Shown: one piece after another, positions 1 through 8,975 of the stretch | Numbering within the stretch: the stretch's first letter is position 1 | Layout of the letters: every line of letters begins with the position of its first letter | Assembly: GCA_947491225.1 (NCBI GenBank) | Contig: CANLIE010000030.1 | Location: forward strand, 1 to 37,711 | Direction: 5' to 3' | Length of the DNA: 37,711 nucleotides | From: an uncultured Cellulophaga sp. | GTDB lineage: Bacteria > Bacteroidota > Bacteroidia > Flavobacteriales > Flavobacteriaceae | Made by a program: the position numbers and the translations under genes | Notes under the pieces: generated by a model | The model's database searches: none | Told to the model about the DNA's origin: nothing | Seen by the model: only the letters and a program-made list of their open reading frames with translations

Positions 1-255
1 AGTTGCGGGTTTTCGTGCGAGGATTGTCCGTTAGGAAAATCAGATGTAACAAAAATGCAACTACCTTTGTTTAAGTCTAAAAGTAGTAATTTTTTATACA
101 AGTTGTTGTACAAAGTATTTTCAAACGAGCATTATAGCAAAACCTCACAAAATGTGAGGTTTTTGTTTATGATAAGTAGCAGTTTTGTAATTTTACTATG
201 GTCTAGCAACCATAATGCCAATATTACTTTTTATTTTTTTAAGATAATCTACTAA
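1..255 (+). CDS. Left-edge partial reading frame, cysteine-rich, unidentified
   Basis: The reading frame starting at base 1 is open from the window edge to a stop at 253-255. It begins with a Cys cluster (CGFSCEDCPLGK, pattern C-x3-C-x2-C), which looks like a metal or Fe-S binding tail of a gene whose start lies outside the window. The frame then runs through a strong terminator hairpin at 140-162 and into the 3' end of the convergent gene. The true coding part therefore probably ends earlier, or the frame is fortuitous. The other two forward frames stop at 34 and 74. No function can be assigned. Confidence 0.25.
   Translation, partial: SCGFSCEDCPLGKSDVTKMQLPLFKSKSSNFLYKLLYKVFSNEHYSKTSQNVRFLFMISSSFVILLWSSNHNANITFYFFKIIY
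140..166. terminator. Rho-independent terminator, probably bidirectional
   Basis: A perfect 9-bp stem, AAACCTCAC / GTGAGGTTT, closes a 5-nt AAAAT loop. It is followed by T-rich sequence on the + strand and a short T run on the - strand. It lies between the left-edge frame and the end of the leftward DUF1460 gene, where convergent transcripts would meet. Confidence 0.75.
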
Positions 256-1038
256 TGGTAATTTGGTAATTTCTACTTGCATAGATTCTGTAGAAGCGTG
301 TAATAAGTGTATTCTACCGTCATCTTGCCGTATGGCAATGCCTGTATGGGTAACATCTAAACCCTTTATAGAGGTTGCCAAAGCAATAATATCTCCAGAT
401 TGTATTAGATGCTCATTAGCAGCAATATCATCCTGTGCCAGCACACAAAATTCTTTTTCTTTAAGATTGGTTTCTGTTTTCAGGATTTTAGCATAATTAC
501 TATCGTCTTTAAGAAAAGGGTATAAATTTCTGTGTGTCCCCATAAAGTTAATTTCTTTTAATACAGTTTTGCCGCCAATTTCATTGGTGATGTTTTTAAC
601 CAATCCTTTTGTTTCATTATTAGAAATCCAATCCGTAAAATAATGTAGTCGTGAAGTATACCCATCTAACTTGCCATCTCTGTATCGTATTTTTTCTAAT
701 ATGGTTGCAAAAGACTCAAAAGTAGATTCATTGTTTCTATATAATTGTGTAAACGCAAGTACATTTTCAATAAAAGTGGTACAATCCAATCCGTGTAAGT
801 TTACTACCAAAGATTCTTTCTCCCCTATTTCTAGTGTTTTGGCAACATAAGGAATCTTTAAAAATGTTTTTCCAATAGCAACTAGCGAATCTCCGTAGCT
901 GGCATATTGAGGCAATGTATGAAGCTTAGCTATTTTTTGTGTAAATGCTACAGAATCTCTTGGTGAACAACTAATATTTTGGGCAAAAAATAGTGTTGTC
1001 CAAAAAAAACAAAAAATAAGTAAAATATTTTTTTTCAT
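196..1038 (-). CDS. DUF1460 family secreted NlpC/P60-like amidase
   Basis: This is a 280-aa exported protein with an N-terminal signal peptide (KKNILLIFCFFWTTLFFAQ). It belongs to the DUF1460 family, whose solved members have a papain-like NlpC/P60 fold and are thought to act on cell-wall peptides. The likely nucleophile is the Cys of the LDCTTFIENVLAF motif, and the likely His is in DVTHTGIAI near the C-terminus. A TTG lies 6 bases upstream in frame, but the ATG at 1038 gives a normal MKKN signal-peptide start and is preferred. The gene follows the TraB/GumN gene by about 30 bp on the same strand, so the two are probably co-transcribed. The family call is confident. The substrate is not known. 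Confidence 0.88.
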   Translation of the reverse strand: MKKNILLIFCFFWTTLFFAQNISCSPRDSVAFTQKIAKLHTLPQYASYGDSLVAIGKTFLKIPYVAKTLEIGEKESLVVNLHGLDCTTFIENVLAFTQLYRNNESTFESFATILEKIRYRDGKLDGYTSRLHYFTDWISNNETKGLVKNITNEIGGKTVLKEINFMGTHRNLYPFLKDDSNYAKILKTETNLKEKEFCVLAQDDIAANEHLIQSGDIIALATSIKGLDVTHTGIAIRQDDGRIHLLHASTESMQVEITKLPLVDYLKKIKSNIGIMVARP

Positions 1039-1069
1039 ATTCAAATGTAAAAAACTATTTGGTTCTTAA

Positions 1070-4000
1070 CTATAATCCTAATCTGCTTATAGTAAAATCT
1101 GGTCTATATACTGCTGCTCTTTTTCTATCTTTTAATAAAAATTCTTCTGTAACCATTTCCTTGGTTTCAGCATCTGTATTTATATCTTCTATTCTACGAC
1201 CTTTGCTTATATAAAATGGTTTTGCTCCTATTTTGCTATTTTCATCATATACCAATAAGTATAATTTAGATGCGGGGTTGTATGCTTTCTCTTCTTTCCA
1301 TTTGTAAATATATCCCACATAAGTTTTACCTTTATACCGTATTTTATTATTTGATAAAAATTCAATTTTATACTTATTGGTATTATTTAAGTATTTAGTA
1401 TGTAGTATTGACTCTGACAGAGATTTTTGATTGTAATATTTTTTTGAAAAAAGGGTAAGTCTATTTACTTTTTGTAACTTTAAAAAAAGTAGCTGTCTAC
1501 TTTTAGGATTCGCAGCTAACGAATCTATCATACCATTTGGTATTATTAAATTAGATTGTGCTAATAAGGCAGCATATGTACTTTTTATAACTGGGTCTTT
1601 ACTTAACAACAACTTATTATAAAACCATTGTACTTCTTTTTCTTTATGAAAGGGGAACAATAGAACAACATAATCTTCAAGTGTGTTATATCTGATGTTT
1701 TTAGAGTATTTATAATTATTAAACCTTCTATCTTTTACATCTTGTCCTAAGTGCCTTTTTAGTTGAATTTTAGCATCGTTTAGTATTTGTTTTTTATACT
1801 TTTTATAACTTTTTGATTTTACCAAGCCTTCAGATTTTAACTTAGCTAAGATTGAAAAAATAGGTTCTTTGTATTCGTTTATAGCACTATAATCCAGTAT
1901 TTCTGGAAAAAGATGCCTTGCTAATTGCAAACTATCTAAGTAAGGTTTAAAAATGTTATTTATTTCCATTTTATTGGAAACTAAAGGCAAATCCTTAGAC
2001 ATAAGTTCTAACAATAGATTTACAGACTTTTTATCTGCCTTGTTAGAAATGGCTTGTAATATCTTGGCCTGTGCATAGGAATTGCTGTATGAATCTTCAT
2101 AAAAAGCAGTAAAAAAATCTACCACCTTGGGTGTTTTAAGCTTACCTAATTGTTGTATAAGGTATGCTTGTATGTTTTTCTGATTGTCTTTAAAGTTAAA
2201 ATTGGAAATATAATACTGCAAAGAATCTATATGTTTTTCTTGAAAATGAAGAAACCTATGGCCATTAATTATAATACTATCATTCTTTTTTAAGGCACTA
2301 AAAAATTCAGTTGTTTTATCTTCTAAAAAATCGCGTCCAATAATAGTGTCCGTTGGTGAAAAATTATCAAAAAACTGAGAGACAAACTCACTTGGCTTTT
2401 GTACAGTATCTATTAACGCCTTTAACTCATAAAGCAAACCATCTTTAGAAATGTTTTTAACCAATATTCCTCTTGTACTAGCCGTGTCTAACAAAACAAG
2501 TTGCATTTCCTGATATCCTTTAGGCGAAACACTTCTTTTCTCATTAGCTACCATAAAATTATTACGCACATATAACTTTTTTCTTAAGTTCCATACAGAA
2601 TCTATACTTGGCAGCATTAAAAAATTATGCGATTTGTTTAGGGTAACACTAACGGTTTCACCATTTTTATTCTTGTAAACATTAGTTTTTGTGTAAGAAT
2701 TGTATTTTTTAGGTTTTTCCCCACCTCTCTGGTAGCTATAATTGTTTATAGAAAATTTAGGCGGCTTTACCGTTGTTGTGGTTGTAAAATACAGAGCGGT
2801 ATCTTTTACAGTTTTAAATGCTTCATTATATTTACTCTCTTGCAGTGTAAATGACTTAAAAAAAGAACTAGCCACATTCTTGTCTTGGGTAACAGTTCCT
2901 AATAAATAATAGTCGCCCCTTTTAAAAGTAGTCATTAAGTGTAATTTCTTGCCTGTGGTAGTATCACAGATTGCACTAGATGTAAGCCTATTCATCTTTA
3001 TCTCATCATACACTGGACTCAATTCCATATACTGGTAAAATCGTTTTTGTATTTGCTTTAACTCAAAGGTATCTTCTTCAATAAAACGTAAATCATTTTG
3101 TGTTACTTTGCGCAGAAAAAAGTAATCATCATTGTTTAGATCTACTCCTTGTAGCAATCTATTTCCTTCTCTAAATTTATTGGGAAACATATAATTAGAT
3201 GGCATTTTTACTGAAAAGTTATTAAAGCCAGAAGTAACAATCTCTTTTCCTTGCAAACCTTTTTTTATCTTGATATTGTTGAATATGGTATCTGAATGGT
3301 GTGTAACATAATCACTTTCTCCTCCCATTTTAAAAATAATGATTTCCAACGGCGTTACATATATTTGATACCGTTGATGATCTCCGTTCTTTAATTGGTT
3401 TTTAATGTCATAAAATGATATTCCTTCTTTTTCCTTAATTGCCTTTTCAATTATTTTTCCTGGTATGTTTTCAAATAAAAGATTGTCAATTTTAGACAGA
3501 TCATACTCACTTCCCTTTTTTAAATATGAGAACGTTGGTATGCGACTAATCATTACATAACTACCATTTGCTAAATCTGGAGAAATATAACTAGTATTCT
3601 TAAAATCTGCTACTGTGTATAATTTGTTTGGCAACAAGATGAAAAATGCCTCATCATCTGGCATTTGTTCTATATATGTATTTTCTTTATAGGTGTTCTC
3701 TATTTTTTCTTTTAACTGCTTTCCTTTTTGAGTTGTTTTAGATGTCAAGGCTTTTACCTTATATCCTTTTGCCCGCAATAGGGCTAAAACACCATTTTTC
3801 CCTGGTAAATGAGCTGCTCCTATGCCTGCAAACACTTTATTCTCTTTTATTATGGAGTCTAAACTAAACACCATATTTTCATTTCTTATATAGAGCATAT
3901 TTTTTAAATAATGATTGGTATATATTGCTGAGTTTAATGAATCTATTAGGTTAATGTTGCGTTCCCTATACGCATCTTGCATTAAAAAATCTATCCCCTT

Positions 4001-4579
4001 CTGCTGTAATTTTTTTTGCAACCACTCATCTGGTTTTTGTTTCATAGCACTTAAACTAGCTCTTCCAACTAGTGCGGAAGATTCTTCTAGATCCTCTAAC
4101 GCCAATACACGTTTATTAAACTTTTGTCCTGCTTGATAAATAAACATATCTAAATATGTTTCTTCTTCAAAATCTTGTGCAACAACACTGGTTCTATATA
4201 GTATTCCATTTAAGGCACTATCCTCAAAAGCTAAATAAGCTCCTATCTCTTCTTTAGTAGGGTTGTTAGCAATAAATGAATGTGCATAAAAACCTTTGGG
4301 AACATAATTTCTATTGCTTCCATAAACAGCCTTATTGTCTTCTTCTAACCAAGTGGCAGGGTCAGATTCCAATGCAACAATATCACTCTTTAACAAAGAT
4401 TCATAGAAAACATCATCTAATCTAAATGCAATTTTTTTACTTACATGCATTGTTCCGTACAGATATGATGATTGCTCTAAACCATTCCCAGATATTTCCC
4501 ATAACAAACTATTCTTTTCCTGAGCAGAGATACATAATGAAAAAAGTAACAATGAAAAGAGGTAAAACTGTAAACGCAT
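1070..4579 (-). CDS. TraB/GumN domain protein with a very long C-terminal extension
   Basis: This 1169-aa secreted protein has a signal peptide (residues 1-19, ending CISAQ). Residues about 25-290 form a TraB/GumN (TIKI-like) domain. Its hallmarks are the GTMH motif at residues 42-45 and a terminal GIGAAHLPGKNG plus GYKV block. Family members are metal-dependent hydrolase-like proteins, usually about 290 aa. The remaining roughly 880 residues match nothing I recognise. They include a lysine/tyrosine-rich middle and, around residues 800-1050, helical segments that could be HEAT- or ARM-like. No membrane anchor follows the signal peptide, so it is probably periplasmic or surface exposed. Start ATG at 4579. 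The TraB call is firm and the extension is unknown. Confidence 0.8.
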   Translation of the reverse strand: MRLQFYLFSLLLFSLCISAQEKNSLLWEISGNGLEQSSYLYGTMHVSKKIAFRLDDVFYESLLKSDIVALESDPATWLEEDNKAVYGSNRNYVPKGFYAHSFIANNPTKEEIGAYLAFEDSALNGILYRTSVVAQDFEEETYLDMFIYQAGQKFNKRVLALEDLEESSALVGRASLSAMKQKPDEWLQKKLQQKGIDFLMQDAYRERNINLIDSLNSAIYTNHYLKNMLYIRNENMVFSLDSIIKENKVFAGIGAAHLPGKNGVLALLRAKGYKVKALTSKTTQKGKQLKEKIENTYKENTYIEQMPDDEAFFILLPNKLYTVADFKNTSYISPDLANGSYVMISRIPTFSYLKKGSEYDLSKIDNLLFENIPGKIIEKAIKEKEGISFYDIKNQLKNGDHQRYQIYVTPLEIIIFKMGGESDYVTHHSDTIFNNIKIKKGLQGKEIVTSGFNNFSVKMPSNYMFPNKFREGNRLLQGVDLNNDDYFFLRKVTQNDLRFIEEDTFELKQIQKRFYQYMELSPVYDEIKMNRLTSSAICDTTTGKKLHLMTTFKRGDYYLLGTVTQDKNVASSFFKSFTLQESKYNEAFKTVKDTALYFTTTTTVKPPKFSINNYSYQRGGEKPKKYNSYTKTNVYKNKNGETVSVTLNKSHNFLMLPSIDSVWNLRKKLYVRNNFMVANEKRSVSPKGYQEMQLVLLDTASTRGILVKNISKDGLLYELKALIDTVQKPSEFVSQFFDNFSPTDTIIGRDFLEDKTTEFFSALKKNDSIIINGHRFLHFQEKHIDSLQYYISNFNFKDNQKNIQAYLIQQLGKLKTPKVVDFFTAFYEDSYSNSYAQAKILQAISNKADKKSVNLLLELMSKDLPLVSNKMEINNIFKPYLDSLQLARHLFPEILDYSAINEYKEPIFSILAKLKSEGLVKSKSYKKYKKQILNDAKIQLKRHLGQDVKDRRFNNYKYSKNIRYNTLEDYVVLLFPFHKEKEVQWFYNKLLLSKDPVIKSTYAALLAQSNLIIPNGMIDSLAANPKSRQLLFLKLQKVNRLTLFSKKYYNQKSLSESILHTKYLNNTNKYKIEFLSNNKIRYKGKTYVGYIYKWKEEKAYNPASKLYLLVYDENSKIGAKPFYISKGRRIEDINTDAETKEMVTEEFLLKDRKRAAVYRPDFTISRLGL

Positions 4580-4764
4580 ATATTCTTAATTTTATAAAAT
4601 ATAGTCAAATCCCTTGTAAGTTGCACTAAAAAAATAGGTATCAAAAAAAATATAGGTGAATTAACGTTAAATTAGGATGTTATTATTTGTTTTAAATTAC
4701 AAAGTTCATTTCTAAGAATCATTATAAATATAAGTGAAACTTATAATAGTTGATTAACAAGCCT

Positions 4765-4772
4765 TATTTTTG
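4765..4772 (+). promoter_or_regulatory. Candidate -7 box for hemH
   Basis: TATTTTTG matches the Bacteroidota -7 consensus TAnnTTTG. It lies about 22 nt before the GTG chosen as the hemH start and supports that start over the TTG at 4750, which would lie upstream of the promoter. No well-spaced -33 TTG is evident. Confidence 0.5.
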
Positions 4773-4794
4773 TATTATCAAAAATCATAAAAAA

Positions 4795-5826
4795 GTGAAG
4801 GGAGTTTTATTAGTTAACTTAGGGTCGCCAGATAGTCCAACAGCCAAAGATGTAAAACCATATCTAGATGAGTTTTTAATGGATGAAAGGGTTATAGATA
4901 TGCCTTATTGGAAACGTAGCCTTATTGTTCGTGGTATTATTTTACAGACCAGACCAAAAAAATCTGCTGAAGCTTATGAAAAAATATGGTGGAAAGAAGG
5001 CTCTCCTTTAGTAGTAATTTCAGAACGTTTTACAGAAAAAGTGAAGCAAAAAACCACTATGCCAATAGCTTTAGGCATGCGTTATGGTAGTATGCCCATT
5101 AAAAATGCCTTACAAGAGTTAAAAGACCAAGGTGTAGATGATGTTCTTCTTGTACCGCTTTATCCTCAATATGCAATGTCTTCTTTTGAAACCGTTGTCG
5201 TAAAAACTATGGAAGAGCAAGAAAAGTATTTTCCTAAGTTAAAAATTACTACCCTACAAGCTTTTTATAATAACAGTGACTATATAAAAGTACTTTCTGA
5301 AAGTATTGCCAATAGTCTAAAAGGGTTTAATTATGATCATATTTTGTTTTCATACCATGGCATACCAGAACGTCACATTAAAAAATCTGATCCTACTAAG
5401 TTTCATTGTAAGATAGATGGTAAATGTTGCAGTACAAATTCCGTGGCTCACAATACATGTTATAGACACCAGTGTTATAATACCACAGAGAAAGTAAAGG
5501 CTTTCTTGGGGCTTTCTGATGATAAGGTTAGTGTCTCTTTTCAGTCGCGTTTATTAAAAGATCCTTGGTTAAAACCATATACAGATTTTGAACTAGAACG
5601 TTTCCCTAAAGAAGGTAAAAAACGATTAGCCGTAATTACACCTGCTTTTGTTTCTGATTGTCTGGAAACCTTAGAAGAAATTGCTATGGAAGGTAAACAT
5701 CAGTTTACAGCTGCTGGCGGAGAAGAGTACATTCATGTTCCTTGTTTAAATGATGATGACAACTGGGCACAGGTTGTAGCAACTTGGGCTAATAACTGGG
5801 AGAAAGAGGGTGTATTGCCTTCATAA
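4795..5826 (+). CDS. hemH: Ferrochelatase
   Basis: This 343-aa enzyme inserts Fe2+ into protoporphyrin IX to make protoheme, the last step of the pathway. Family motifs are clear: KGVLLVNLGSPDSP at the N-terminus, IWWKEGSPL, the metal-site block FSYHGIPERHIKKSDP, and FVSDCLETLEEI near the C-terminus. The frame opens at a TTG 45 bases upstream. Homologues begin at MKGVLLVNLG, so the GTG at 4795 is chosen, and a -7 box sits just before it. A Cys-rich stretch (KCCS, then HNTCYRHQC) lies in the middle. The next gene, hemJ, starts 8 bp after the stop, so the last two heme-synthesis steps form one transcript. Confidence 0.95.
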   Translation: MKGVLLVNLGSPDSPTAKDVKPYLDEFLMDERVIDMPYWKRSLIVRGIILQTRPKKSAEAYEKIWWKEGSPLVVISERFTEKVKQKTTMPIALGMRYGSMPIKNALQELKDQGVDDVLLVPLYPQYAMSSFETVVVKTMEEQEKYFPKLKITTLQAFYNNSDYIKVLSESIANSLKGFNYDHILFSYHGIPERHIKKSDPTKFHCKIDGKCCSTNSVAHNTCYRHQCYNTTEKVKAFLGLSDDKVSVSFQSRLLKDPWLKPYTDFELERFPKEGKKRLAVITPAFVSDCLETLEEIAMEGKHQFTAAGGEEYIHVPCLNDDDNWAQVVATWANNWEKEGVLPS

Positions 5827-5834
5827 GAGATAAA

Positions 5835-6398
5835 ATGACCGAATTTTACCCATACATACTACCATACATAAAATCACTACACTTAATTTTTGTAATTACG
5901 TGGTTTGCTGGGTTATTCTATATTCCTAGGCTATTTATCTATCATATAGAAGCAAACGACAAGCCCTCTCCTGAAAAAGAAATACTTTCTACCCAATTAA
6001 AATTAATGGCCAAACGTCTGTGGTATATTATTACATGGCCTTCTGCCATATTAGCGCTTTTTTTTGCTACTGGGTTACTTATTATTACCCCTTCCTTTTT
6101 ACAACTTTCGTGGATGCACGTAAAACTAGGTTTTGTTTTTTTGTTGATTCTATATCACTTAAAAACTCACCAGATATTTAAACAATTACAAAAAGATGAA
6201 ATAATGTATACCTCTAAATTTATGAGAATTTGGAATGAAGCTTCTACACTAATTCTTTTCTCTATCGTATTTTTAGTCATCTTAAGAAATTCCTTAAATT
6301 GGATTTATGGTGTAGTTGGCATTTTTGCTTTGGCTATACTATTAATGTTAGGTATAAAGCTTTACAAAAACATTAGAGGTAAAAATCCTGATGCTTAG
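5835..6398 (+). CDS. hemJ: Protoporphyrinogen IX oxidase HemJ (UPF0093/CopD-like)
   Basis: This 187-aa integral membrane protein has four to five hydrophobic helices, the usual HemJ layout. The N-terminal motif HLIFVITWFAGLFYIPRLF is diagnostic, with His16 a likely heme or proton-transfer residue. HemJ oxidises protoporphyrinogen IX to protoporphyrin IX, the substrate of the ferrochelatase encoded 8 bp upstream. Position and family therefore agree. Length is close to the family norm (about 140-190). The ATG at 5835 is the first start after the hemH stop. Confidence 0.92.
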   Translation: MTEFYPYILPYIKSLHLIFVITWFAGLFYIPRLFIYHIEANDKPSPEKEILSTQLKLMAKRLWYIITWPSAILALFFATGLLIITPSFLQLSWMHVKLGFVFLLILYHLKTHQIFKQLQKDEIMYTSKFMRIWNEASTLILFSIVFLVILRNSLNWIYGVVGIFALAILLMLGIKLYKNIRGKNPDA

Positions 6399-6499
6399 CT
6401 GCTCCAATTTTTAAACCTGCTTTATACAGTATAATTTTGTAATGAAGCTAGAAGGTAGCATAAATACAGTTGTTTTATTACTTTTAGCATAACATATTA

Positions 6500-6680
6500 C
6501 TATAAACCTGAGTTCGGTCTTAGAATTTGATTAAAAAAAAGCTGTCATATTGAGTGATTTTTCATAGTGAAACTAATAAAAATTGCATTGACCTTTTGGT
6601 AAGCTCAAGATGACAAAGCTTTTGGTTTAAAATTTACTTGTCTTACATACAATTTTCTATTTAAATTTTTAATTACGTTA
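6500..6680 (+). repeat. Dispersed ~195-bp palindromic repeat, copy A
   Basis: This segment is close to 90% identical by eye to the reverse complement of copy C (32520-32714) over about 150 bp. It also matches copy B near 11279 and the interrupted copy D near 25452. It carries TGAGTGATTTTTCATAG at 6551-6567 and the shared core CAAGATGACAAAGCTTTTGG near 6606. The right arm is shortened and diverges after 6655. No ORF is present. Confidence 0.8.
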
Positions 6681-6699
6681 ATTTCACATAACTTTTGGT

Positions 6700-7020
6700 A
6701 TGGGAAGGAAATCAAAAACTAAAGTCAAAGAAAGTTCAGAATCACTTAAAAAACTGAAGTCTAACGCAATCTTGGTAAGATAGAAACTTTGCTACTTCTT
6801 AAATTGAATAGTTTTGATAAGTTGTATGATAACCAGTAAGTCCATCTACTTTAGATAAATGACATAAAACTTATAGAAGTCAAGGACTTTTGGAGTTGTT
6901 GTCCCCTTTAAAGCCAAACGTAAATCAAAACTAATTAGCCCCAAATTTATTATGTAGTCCAACTTTAGACCTAAAAGTTTACAGGTACTTTTTTGGGCAG
7001 CTCCAAAGAACAAAATGATT
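6700..7020 (+). pseudogene. Decayed IS630-type transposase N-terminal remnant
   Basis: An ATG at 6700 opens a 27-codon frame (MGRKSKTKVKESSESLKKLK...) that stops at 6781-6783. Sequence resembling the rest of a helix-turn-helix transposase N-domain then continues in shifting frames: ETLLLLKLN near 6785, KRKSKLISPK near 6920, and WAAPKN near 7000. This order and spacing recall IS630-family proteins of Bacteroidota, but several stops and frameshifts break it and no DDE domain follows. The identification is from memory of the family. Confidence 0.45.
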
Positions 7021-7233
7021 TTATTTTCTTGCTTAACAGATTATATTCAACATAGACAAATAAAACTTATATATTACAACAAGTTTTTTAGAGGACTTTA
7101 AAATATGCAAATAGAATATTTATTACTATTATTAGAGCAAATCAATTAGTTATTGCTTTATAGCTAATAAAACGAATAAACCTTAAACAAATAAACTGCA
7201 TTTTCATTACATTCGTAATTCTAATTATATACT
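7021..7233. other. AT-rich leader region, no gene seen
   Basis: This is the remainder of the 835-bp gap between hemJ and the CNNM gene. It is very AT-rich, has no ORF of note and no clear terminator, and presumably holds the promoter of the CNNM gene. I could not pick out a convincing TAnnTTTG box. Confidence 0.5.
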
Positions 7234-8367
7234 ATGGGCTTATTATTGTTTTATGCATTCATTTCTGTTTTCTTTTCTTTTCTATGCTCTATTTTAGAAG
7301 CAGTCTTACTTAGTGTTACACCTACGTTTGTTAATGTTAAAAAAAAAGAAGGTAAAAGCTATGCACAGGGTTTAGAAGAGCTTAAAAAAGATGTAGATAA
7401 ACCACTAATTGCAATTTTAACATTAAATACCATTGCACATACGGTAGGCGCAATTTTAGTTGGTGTACAAGCAAAAGTAGCATATGCAGAAATTTACGGC
7501 TCAGAAACAAAGAGTGTTTTAGGTATATCTTTCACAGAAGATCTTATGGTAGGTGTAGTATCTACCCTAATGACTATTTTAATTTTGGTAGCATCAGAAA
7601 TTATACCCAAAACAATTGGTGCAACATATTGGAAACAGCTAGCAAAATTTACAACTAAGGCTTTAAACATTATGGTTTTAATTTTAAAGTGGACAGGGTT
7701 ATTATGGTTACTACAATTATTTACCAAATTAATAGGTAGTAAAGAGCATCACGGTAGTGTATTAAGTAGAGAAGATTTTACTACAATGGCAGATATAGCA
7801 CATGAAGAAGGTGTTTTTCAAGAATCTGAATCTAAAATTATACGTAATTTATTAGAGTTTGATGAAATTTTAGCTAAGCATATTATGACACCACGCACAG
7901 TTATGAAATATGCACCTGAAACAGCAACAATTGGTGAATTTTATAAAGCAAACCCTAAAATGCGCTTTTCTAGAATTCCTATTTATAGTGGTTCTTTAGA
8001 TAATATTACTGGCTTTGTTTTAAAAGATGATATTCTAGAAGAAGTTATTAATAATAATGGTGATTCTCCTTTGTCTAGTATTAAAAGAGAAATTTTAGCA
8101 ACAGAGCGTAATACCCCAATACCACAATTGTTCGAGATTTTTATAAAGAAAAGAGAGCACGTAGCCTTGGTTGTAGACGAGTATGGTTCTGTAAGTGGCT
8201 TGGTTACTATGGAAGACGTTATTGAAACCTTATTGGGGATGGAGATTATGGATGAAAGTGATCACATTGCCGATTTGCAATCTTTGGCTCGTAAGAATTG
8301 GGAGAATAGGGCAAAAAAACTAGGTTTAATAGGAGAGGACAATAATTCGCAAGAAGAAATAAAATGA
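7234..8367 (+). CDS. CNNM/DUF21 and CBS-domain membrane protein (HlyC/CorC-like)
   Basis: This is a 377-aa protein. Residues 1 to about 180 form a CNNM (DUF21) transmembrane domain with several hydrophobic helices, the most visible near 3-25, 55-80 and 100-125. Residues about 205-335 hold a CBS pair, seen in IMTPRTVMKYAPE and VALVVDEYGSVSGLVTMEDVIE. Relatives are linked to Mg2+ or Co2+ transport and efflux. The CorC_HlyC C-terminal domain of longer relatives appears to be absent, since the protein ends shortly after the second CBS motif. The stop overlaps the next gene by 4 bp (ATGA), implying translational coupling with the alkyltransferase. The family is firm and the transported ion is unknown. 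Confidence 0.9.
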   Translation: MGLLLFYAFISVFFSFLCSILEAVLLSVTPTFVNVKKKEGKSYAQGLEELKKDVDKPLIAILTLNTIAHTVGAILVGVQAKVAYAEIYGSETKSVLGISFTEDLMVGVVSTLMTILILVASEIIPKTIGATYWKQLAKFTTKALNIMVLILKWTGLLWLLQLFTKLIGSKEHHGSVLSREDFTTMADIAHEEGVFQESESKIIRNLLEFDEILAKHIMTPRTVMKYAPETATIGEFYKANPKMRFSRIPIYSGSLDNITGFVLKDDILEEVINNNGDSPLSSIKREILATERNTPIPQLFEIFIKKREHVALVVDEYGSVSGLVTMEDVIETLLGMEIMDESDHIADLQSLARKNWENRAKKLGLIGEDNNSQEEIK

Positions 8368-8840
8368 CAGAAACGGCATATATAAAAACACCTTTAGGCA
8401 TTACTAAAATAGAAGGTGATGAGAATGGTATTTCTGTAGTTTCCGTTTTAGATTCTAGTGAGGAAATTACCACTGTTATTCCTGAAGTGTTGGAAGATGC
8501 CGTATATCAACTTCACGAGTATTTTAATGGTAAACGAGAAGATTTTGATTTACTTTTAAATCCAGAGGGAACCAATTTTCAAAAAAAAGTTTGGGATGCA
8601 CTTTTAAAAATTCCTTTTGGTAAAACTTGTTCATATTTAGAGCTGTCCAAGACACTGGGAGACCCCAAAGCAATTAGGGCTGTAGCATCGGCAAATGGTA
8701 AAAACCCATTGTGGATTATTGTTCCTTGTCACAGAGTTATAGGTAGTGACGGTTCTTTAACAGGTTATGCGGGTGGCTTGCATCGTAAAAAATGGCTTTT
8801 AGAACACGAGAGTCCCACAAAGCAGCAGTCTCTTTTTTAA
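8364..8840 (+). CDS. ogt: Methylated-DNA-[protein]-cysteine S-methyltransferase
   Basis: This 158-aa single-turnover repair protein moves an alkyl group from O6-alkylguanine onto its own cysteine. The active-site motif IIVPCHRVIG places the acceptor at Cys122. Upstream are the DNA-binding helix (FGKTCSYLELS) and the RAVASANGKNP arginine-finger region. Downstream is the usual GYAGGLHRKKWLLEHE. Length is normal for the Ogt/MGMT group without an Ada N-domain. It overlaps the CNNM gene by 4 bp and is probably translated from the same message. Confidence 0.94.
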   Translation: MTETAYIKTPLGITKIEGDENGISVVSVLDSSEEITTVIPEVLEDAVYQLHEYFNGKREDFDLLLNPEGTNFQKKVWDALLKIPFGKTCSYLELSKTLGDPKAIRAVASANGKNPLWIIVPCHRVIGSDGSLTGYAGGLHRKKWLLEHESPTKQQSLF

Positions 8841-8975
8841 AAAACAAACATTCTTAAAGATTACATATATTCTTTTAACTACATTTGTTTTATGTGACGG
8901 TTATGTGACTAAGCGAATTTTTGTTATTTTAAAATATTGATTTTCAGTTCTTTAAAATAGATTATCTATGTGATT

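Noticed and set aside
6500-6680. CRISPR array or phage attachment site at the repeats
   Set aside because: The copies are far apart, not regularly spaced, palindromic, and not next to cas, integrase or tRNA genes.
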